This document shows positions 57,443 through 64,000 of a DNA stretch of 64,000 nt, piece after piece. Source of the DNA: Amorphophallus konjac. Lineage: Eukaryota > Streptophyta > Magnoliopsida > Alismatales > Araceae. The stretch covers positions 1 to 64,000 of the forward strand of contig JAHNEJ010002979.1 of the NCBI GenBank assembly GCA_022559845.1, in the 5' to 3' direction. How positions within the stretch are numbered: position 1 is the first letter of the stretch; each line of letters begins with the position of its first letter. The translations under genes were made by a program, and so were the position numbers. The notes beneath the pieces are model-generated. The model made no database searches. It saw only the letters and a program-made list of their open reading frames with translations, and was not told the origin of the DNA.

Positions 57443-60400
57443 TGTTGTGCCCCTGGCCCCTGTGGCTTGTGGTGTTGATGATTGGCTTTAGGGGTTTGTG
57501 ATGATTGGTCTTATGTTAGTTAATCACTGTGAGTCACCATGGTTTTATTCAGTCATTCTATATCTCAGTCATTTTATCAGATCATGACTCAGTCATTCTT
57601 ATACTCAGTCTGTGATTCAAATGTCCATTCAGTCTTTCATATGTTCAGTCAGTTTATCTTCTTACATTGTGAGTCATTGCATTTGAAATTCAGACTGTTT
57701 ATATGCTGCATAAAGCATTCATATGCATTTATAGAGTCTGCACATTTGCTTCAGGCAGCAAGTATGTACAACGCCTTGTGTAGGCACGACAAGTCCATAC
57801 ACTGGTTGCACTTTGCACAGCTGCAGGCACTTCTAAGTCTACACATCGTGTAGCTTGCTCGCATAGCCAAGTCTATACATCGGTTGTTCATACACTACAG
57901 CTCACATATCTGTTAAGTCTATACACTGCTGCATTGTTTGCATGAGTAGAGTCTATACATTGGTTGGCAGCAAGTCTGTACAGTGTGTGTTTCATTGGTG
58001 AAGTCTGTACACTCACCAACTGAACTTCAAGTCCATACATTGCACTGTGCCTCCTTCGTTGAACTTCCAAGTATATACATTGAAGCAAAGTCTGTACACT
58101 GAGGACGCTTGTTAGCCTTCAAAGTCTATACATTGTCTACAGTGCATCCAGCAAGTCTATTCATTGGAGTGTCTTGTTCAGCGTCTCATGGCAAAGTCTG
58201 CACATTCTATTGTTCAACGTCTGCATGCATTACATGAAGTCTGTACACTGCATCGTCTCAACTTGCGTCTCACTGAGCATCCATTCACTGCAAAGTCTAT
58301 ACAGACTTCATCGTCTTAGAGATCGTTTCATGCCTTCACCTAAAGTCTGTACATCCACCGTCTTATCCAGCGTCTCACGCTTGCAAAGTCAATACACTGG
58401 TCGGTGGAACAAAGTCTGAACATCATTCAGTGATCTTCAAGTCTATACAGACCTTGATTCGCTCAAGTCTGTACATCGGCCTGCTATCCTTGACAAGTCT
58501 TCACATCGTGAAGTCTATACACTCAACTCCTTCACACTTCAACAAGTCTGTACAGCAGCGGTCTTCACATAGGAAGTATGTACAGCCGTTCACCTTGTGA
58601 AGTCTAGACATTTGATGAGCTTGGTCTTGAAGCATTTAGGAGGTCTGTACATTGGTCTGCCTTGCATTGCATGAGTCCATACATCGACTGTTTGAGCAAG
58701 TCTGTACAGCGTTTCATTCACATCGGAAGTCTACACATTGGGGGCTTTCCCTATGCTTTGGCCAAGTCCATACGTTGGCGTACTGTTCATGCTTCAGTCA
58801 TCAAACTCTATACAGACTTCAGCGTCTCATTCTGCGTCTTACATCAAAGTCTGTACATCGCCTTCAATCTTCAAGTCTATACATCGTGGGCTTCATTCCT
58901 TCTAGTTTGTACATCCTTCAAGGGCCAAGTGTATACATCGCTCACTGGTCACACGTTCAAGTCTGAAGTCCATACAACCTTGGTTTCTGCATTGAAGTCT
59001 ATACACACGTTGGCTTCGTAAGTCTATACAGTGGCTGAGCTTTGTGTAGTCTACACTTTGGTAAAGCTAGTGCATGCATTGTTCATCACCTGTCTTGTTC
59101 ACTGCGTCGACGCTGACGTTGGATGCGTTGACGCATTGGCCAGTTGCCAAGGGCGTGAGCATCTCGCTTGAGGAGCTGAGGCGACGCTGCACGTTGGAAG
59201 CGTTGACGCCTTGGGCTGATGTCCATAGGTCTTTTGATCAACATCAAGTCTGTACAGCATGTAGTCTGTACATTGGTCTTTGTCTTGAACAGAAGGCCTA
59301 AGTCTACACACTCTCCTGTTCTGTTAATGCATTCGTCCTCACAAGTATATACATTGCTTTTGCTTTATCTGCTAAAGTCTTCAAGTCTATACACTCTCTC
59401 GTTGTACACACTTACTCACTTGCTGTTCTTCAAAGTATGCACATCGCATAGCTTCACATATTTGAAGTCCATACATTGGAGAGTTTGTTCATTGCATTTG
59501 CGTTCACAAGCCTATACATCCTGAAGTCTGCCATGGCTCCCTCATTCAATGAAGTCTGCACATTGCTGAATGTTCTTCAAGTCTGAACAGCGGATGTCTT
59601 CATATGTCAAGTCTATACACTGCATGCTCACTTAACTAACTCTATACACTCGTGAGTGTTTCATCAAGTCCATACACTGGCCTTGAAGTAAAGTCTATAC
59701 AGCCATTGCTTGCGTCGCCTTACATGACCAAGTCTGTACAGAGTATGCATTGCATCTCATTATGTCTACACATCGCCCCACTGCCTGCACGCAGAGTCTG
59801 TACACTGCGCTGCCAGCCTGCACGTAGCAACTCTATACATTGCTGTCTGCCTGCAACGTAGAGTCTGTACATTGCATGCTCGCTGCATCATCAAGTCTAT
59901 ACACTTGCTAGATTGATTTCAAAGTCTATACAATGCTTTGCATTCACAAAGTCTGTACAGGGTGTTTGGACTTAAGCTGATGACTTATCCAATGCTATGT
60001 CTGACAGGGATTCTTACTGAGATTGATGACCTGGCTCGTGATCCCCGGAGAACGAGGTATGCAGATGCTGACACGTGGATGAAGCTGCCTCGGATCTGGC
60101 GAATTCCTTGGGCGGGAAAACGTGGAAGCCACGCGCCCAGGGGCTGCTGCTATATATATGAGCCTTCTTCCACTGAAGAAGACAGATCGAAAGAAAGGAG
60201 CAAAGTCTATACATCCAGTCTGAGAGCAGCAGAGAGTATTCGATCCAGAGAAGAGAAGAGATAGAGAGAGCCTGCGAAAGAAGAAGAAAAGAAAGAGAAG
60301 AAGAGCAGAAGGAGAAGAAGAGTAAGAGAGAGTTAGAGAGCTCGTGAGGGTTAAGAGAAAAAGAAAGTGAGAGAGAAGAGAAGAGGAAGAAGAAGCTTCA

Positions 60401-61005
60401 TCTGAAGACTAGTTCCTACTGGACCGTGGATCAGATCCAGGCCAGTCAGCTCCGTTGAGAGCCACATCTGTGTTTTCATCTTTACAGCCTTCTGATTGCT
60501 GTGTTATTTTCGTTTATTGTTTTTCTTTGTTTTCTGATTACCTTTGTACTTCCGATCCTCTGGACTGAGGTCGGGTCCCTCCTGGTCTGGAGGAAGAGAG
60601 GTCTACGACCTCTAGTTTCCAAGTGGCTGGGAGTCACTTGGGTGTCCCTCCGGTTGGGAGGAAGAGGGGAGGCTGTTCCCCTGGTCAAGCTGTGTGGCAG
60701 CAACTGTTTGCAGACTGAGTCTGCTTGGTTCTAGCGTTTGCTAGTGAAGCCTCACTCCGGTTGGGAGTGAGGGGTGGATGTAGGTCTGGAGGACCGAACC
60801 ACCTAAAAATCTGTTGAGCAGTGGTTTAATTGCTTGATCTGCTTCCGCTAGATGCTTGGATAGGCGCGCTCCAAGTGTTTGTATTTGAGTTGAATCGAAT
60901 TGGTTCTATTCTGTGTCTATCTCTAGCATCCAGTTTTTATTTGGCCATTATTCATAGAGGGATACATTCACCCCCCCCTCTGTATCCGGGCCTAGCACCC
61001 TAACA
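57443..61005 (+). repeat. 5' LTR of Copia C (copy 2)
   Basis: 3563 bp, TGTTGTG to CTAACA. The AAGTCTRTACA array lies at about 57731-60214 and the TATA box at 60151-60159. Confidence 0.9.
57731..60214 (+). repeat. AAGTCTRTACA motif array in U3 (copy 2)
   Basis: Duplicate of the array at 46735-49220 with scattered single-base differences, some of which restore the consensus (for example TACACTGCGC near 59801 against TGCGCTACGC in copy 1). Confidence 0.9.
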
Positions 61006-61007
61006 GT

Positions 61008-61019
61008 TGGTATCAGAGC
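61008..61019 (+). other. Primer-binding site, tRNA-iMet (copy 2)
   Basis: TGGTATCAGAGC, two bases after the LTR end at 61005. Confidence 0.95.
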
Positions 61020-61134
61020 GGGTGTCTGCATACAAGGTCCAGCGACCTGCAGATCGATCTTGCAGTCTCAGGTGCTAATTTGTTTTAGTGCATCAATATT
61101 CTTGTTGCATTGAATCTATCGGCTATCTGTTTCA

Positions 61135-63647
61135 ATGGCTTGTCCACCCGTCTTTAGTGGTTCTGATTTCAACCAGTGGCACAGTGCTTTACGTAGTTAT
61201 GTTAAATCTGTTGATCCAGACCTGTGGAAAGTGATTTCACATGGTCCTCATGAATTACCAAAGAAAAGGTCCAAATGGACTGACAGTCACGAATCAATGT
61301 ATGAGGAGAATCAGACAGCTATAAATCTGATGAAAGCAGCCACTGACAAAGCCTTTCACTCATGTTTCCTTGATTGCAGATCTGCAAGGGATATGTTAGA
61401 GATGATGAAGAGAGCCGGGAAAGGAAATCAAACAAGCTGCATGATGGCCAATAGAAGAAATCAAGTGGCAGCGATCAAGGCAGCAATCAAACTGAAGAAG
61501 ATGATGATGATGAGGTAAATCTCTTCGAGAATTTTCTCTAGAAGATTGGGAGAATGCATATGCTGAATTATTTGAATCTCATGAACTGTTAAGAAAACAG
61601 TATAAAAAATTGAAGAAGGGTACTGGTTTAGATAGTTCAAGCTCTCTTGTAGAAATTGTGTTGAATTGAAAAATATTCATGATGCCTGTATGTCTGATTT
61701 TCAAATATTGAAGAAACAAGTCTCATTATTGAAAATTGAAAATCAAGATCATATAAATGTGATATCTGAACTCAAAGAAAAATTCAACTCAGATAATGAT
61801 AATCAGACTCTTGTTGACTATCATGACCACTATGAAAAATTGCTGAAAAACTTTGAAAGTGTGAACTCAGATCTAAACAAGCTGAAATCTAAAAATGATT
61901 CTCTGAGAATATCTGCTAATAAAAATGATAAAAAATTTGAGAAACTTGAGCAGGAGAAAAACTTGCTTGCTGAAAAACTTGAAGCCATCAAATCTGTGAA
62001 TGTGGAATTACATAAAAATATTGAAAAGAAGGAAAAAGATTTGAAGGAATTCAAGGCTGGAAGAAAACTTGAAACTAATTCAGAAGATCAGCTTCTAATA
62101 AATGAATTGGTTCAGAATGACAAACTTAAGCAAGAAAATGAGAAATTGAAAATGCTGAACTCCACTATGTCTGAGAGACTTCTAGCTTTAGAAAGAGGTA
62201 AAAGTGTTTGCTTTGAAGATTCTGATAAACTGAGCAATCTGGAAAATGAAATTGAGAAATATAAAACTGCTAACAAAGTTTTGAATGAAGCTATGAATTG
62301 CAGTGAGCAAGAGATTGCCAGTTATGAGTTACAAATCACCTCTTTAGAAAATGAAATCCAAGACTTAAAGAACTCTCTGTCAAAGTTTGTAAGTGGACAA
62401 GAAAATCTAGACAGGTTGTTAGGAGTTAAGGTCAATACTCAAAGGGAAGGGTTAGGCTACAACAATGTCAATAAAAAGGCTTTTGAAAACAAGCTGACGA
62501 CATCCTTTATCAAAGCATCAGATGTAGCCACCACCTCAGAAAATAAACAACCAAATGTTCAGAAAAATCAGAAACAAACTGAAAAGTTGAAAAAGGTTGA
62601 TGGATCCAAGCTGAAAATTGTTTTCATTAAAACCTCTGAACAGAAAAGCTTTCTACTTCATCCCCAATTCAGTACAAGGCTAAGAAAACAGGAAAAGAGG
62701 ATAAAAATCAGAAAAGGACTGTAAATCAGAAAATAGATGAAAAGGGTTCGTCAGTGTTTGCTGATCACAGTCCTCACACACACTCACATGCATCTAAAAA
62801 GAAGATTATCTGTCATTACTGTCATAAAGCTGGACATCTGATGCATGAGTGTAAGTTGATGGAGAAGGATGATAAGAATGCTAGGAGATATCATGATAAA
62901 AATCCTCATCTCAGAAAAGAGAATTGAGTGCTTTCATTGTGGTAAACTAGGACACAAAATTTCACAATGCTGGTTTGTTAGTGATAAGAATAAATTTCAT
63001 GCAAACGTTCATGCTCTTAACAAGAACAAGTCTGTTCCAATAAACAGCATATGACATGCTTTAATTGTGAAAAATTGGGTCATAAGAGATTTGAATGCTG
63101 GCTGAATGCTGGTAAGAAAAGTTCTAATTCATGCTTTCACTGTGGCAAGATGGGCCATATTGCAGCCCACTGTTGGCATGCTCAGGGTAGACAATTCAAT
63201 TCTAAAACTGTTAAACTCCTTGCAAATGGAAATGTTTTTGAAAGTAATGTTTTTAGAGGCAAGCACAATGAGTGCTTCAAATGTGGGAAGTATGGCCATA
63301 CAGTCAAGGACTGTTGGCATATTCTGGGTAGAAATGTGAATCTTAAACATGATAAATTCCCTGTAAGACAATTTGCAAAACTTTCATGTTATAACTGTGG
63401 GAAGCCAGGTCACAGGGCTGCAACCTGTTGGCTGGCAGGATATCAAAACCAAACTGGTTTTGGTAAACAGAATCTTTATTCTGTTAACAAGAAATCTCAT
63501 GCATATGCACATAGAAGTCATGCTAACAAGAATGTGCATAAATCTGATATGAAAATTGCTCCTAGAAATGTGCTGAGAAAACCTGCTAGGAGTAATATTG
63601 TTTTGTCAGGACCCAAGACTTCTTGGGTACCTGTTTGTGCAAAATAA
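61135..63647 (+). pseudogene. Copia gag with coiled coil and six zinc knuckles (copy 2)
   Basis: Same parts as copy 1: N-terminal Gag (61135-61518), coiled coil (61541-62640, of which 61666 onward is one open frame) and six CCHC knuckles at 62811-62852, 62929-62970, 63057-63098, 63132-63173, 63273-63314 and 63387-63428, ending at 63645-63647. The two CAA-to-TAA stops of copy 1 are absent, so knuckles 3-6 share one open frame from 63051. It has instead single-base losses relative to copy 1 near 61459, 61645, 62644, 62919 and 63045. Neither copy is intact, and most lesions are private to one copy. Confidence 0.8.
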
Positions 63648-64000
63648 CATTGCTATGCAGGTGTGCCTTGGGACTAGAATAAAAGGGGGTAATGATCCAA
63701 GGCACTCAAGAAGAAAACCCCATACTGAACTTTTCAGGTAAACTTCCTGCTCTTCTTGTTTTTAGTTTTTAATGCATAGCAAGTTAAATCTGTTTTTACA
63801 TTTTCACTCATCATCTGCCATGTGCATTATTTTCTGATCATGCATTTGCTGAGAGTTCTGTGCAAATATCAGATTAAAAAGGGTTGTCTGTATCTGATGC
63901 ATACATAGACTAATTGCAATTGCTTGATAATTGTGTTATGCATAAACTCTGAAAACAAATTGCATTTCGAATTTTCTGAAAAAATTTTGAACCGCTTATG
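63648..64000 (+). other. Start of non-coding 3' internal region (copy 2)
   Basis: Duplicate of 52661 onward, no gene, cut by the window end. Confidence 0.85.

Larger units (their letters stand above)
55831..64000. repeat. Tandem duplication, copy 2 (cut by window end)
   Basis: Near-identical to 44835 onward: end of LTR monomer d (55831-56717, with the TATA box only 35 bp inside the junction), chromovirus-LTR fragment (56718-57442), then Copia C. Similarity runs unbroken to the window end. Confidence 0.9.

Noticed and set aside
50144..63647. Host gene with zinc knuckles and coiled coil
   Set aside because: Both copies sit between a tRNA-Met primer site and a PPT with LTRs, and the N-terminus and end match Copia Gag.

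Overview
This is plant nuclear DNA made almost wholly of nested transposable elements. The evidence is initiator-tRNA-Met primer sites (TGGTATCAGAGC), SIRE/Maximus-like Copia LTRs, chromoviral and Tat-like Gypsy pol fragments, an L1-type LINE with an APE endonuclease, and long LTRs of 2 to 3.6 kb. I see no host gene, tRNA, rRNA or CRISPR. The species cannot be read from the sequence; a large, repeat-rich angiosperm genome fits. Nearly all protein relics are broken, and most stops look like C-to-T (or G-to-A) changes at Trp, Gln and Arg codons, as expected of methylated, silenced DNA.

Layout. 1-6332: a minus-strand Gypsy-like element with two LTRs that codes only for Gag (left LTR cut by the window edge). 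6333-10084: the 3' end of a Copia element (3' ORF remnant, PPT, 3' LTR). 10522-17867: a LINE with 17-bp target duplications, itself split by a 3.6-kb solo LTR (13826-17422, TSD AAATA). 17868-19113: remnant of another Copia 3' ORF on the minus strand. About 19114-24907: chromovirus-type LTR material, minus strand, split by a solo LTR related to element A (21066-23077, TSD ACGAG). 24908-26307: a minus-strand Gypsy RT/RNase H fragment and an LTR fragment. 26308-30555: integrase end and 3' LTR of a chromovirus. 30556-33360: Tat-like protease-RT-RNase H. 33361-33741 plus 45722-46446: one chromovirus-type LTR split by a non-autonomous element (33742-45721) whose LTRs are each a head-to-tail dimer. 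46447-55830: a Copia element coding only for a long Gag with six zinc knuckles. 55831-64000: an about 11-kb tandem duplication of 44835-55830, cut by the window end.

The main signals worth a second look are linked. Most LTR families here carry their own dense array of short motifs or imperfect hairpins, usually in U3 upstream of the TATA box: about 65 copies of AAGTCTRTACA in the gag-only Copia, TGCATCGATGCA-like palindromes in another Copia, and TAGCGGTC-N8-GACCGCTA hairpins across chromovirus-type LTRs. Further arrays lie in the leader and internal region of the compound-LTR element. The other notable points are the dimeric LTR inherited as a unit, the six-knuckle coiled-coil Gag, serial polypurine tracts, and gag-only elements from two superfamilies in one window. 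These non-autonomous elements would need pol proteins in trans from relatives elsewhere in the genome.
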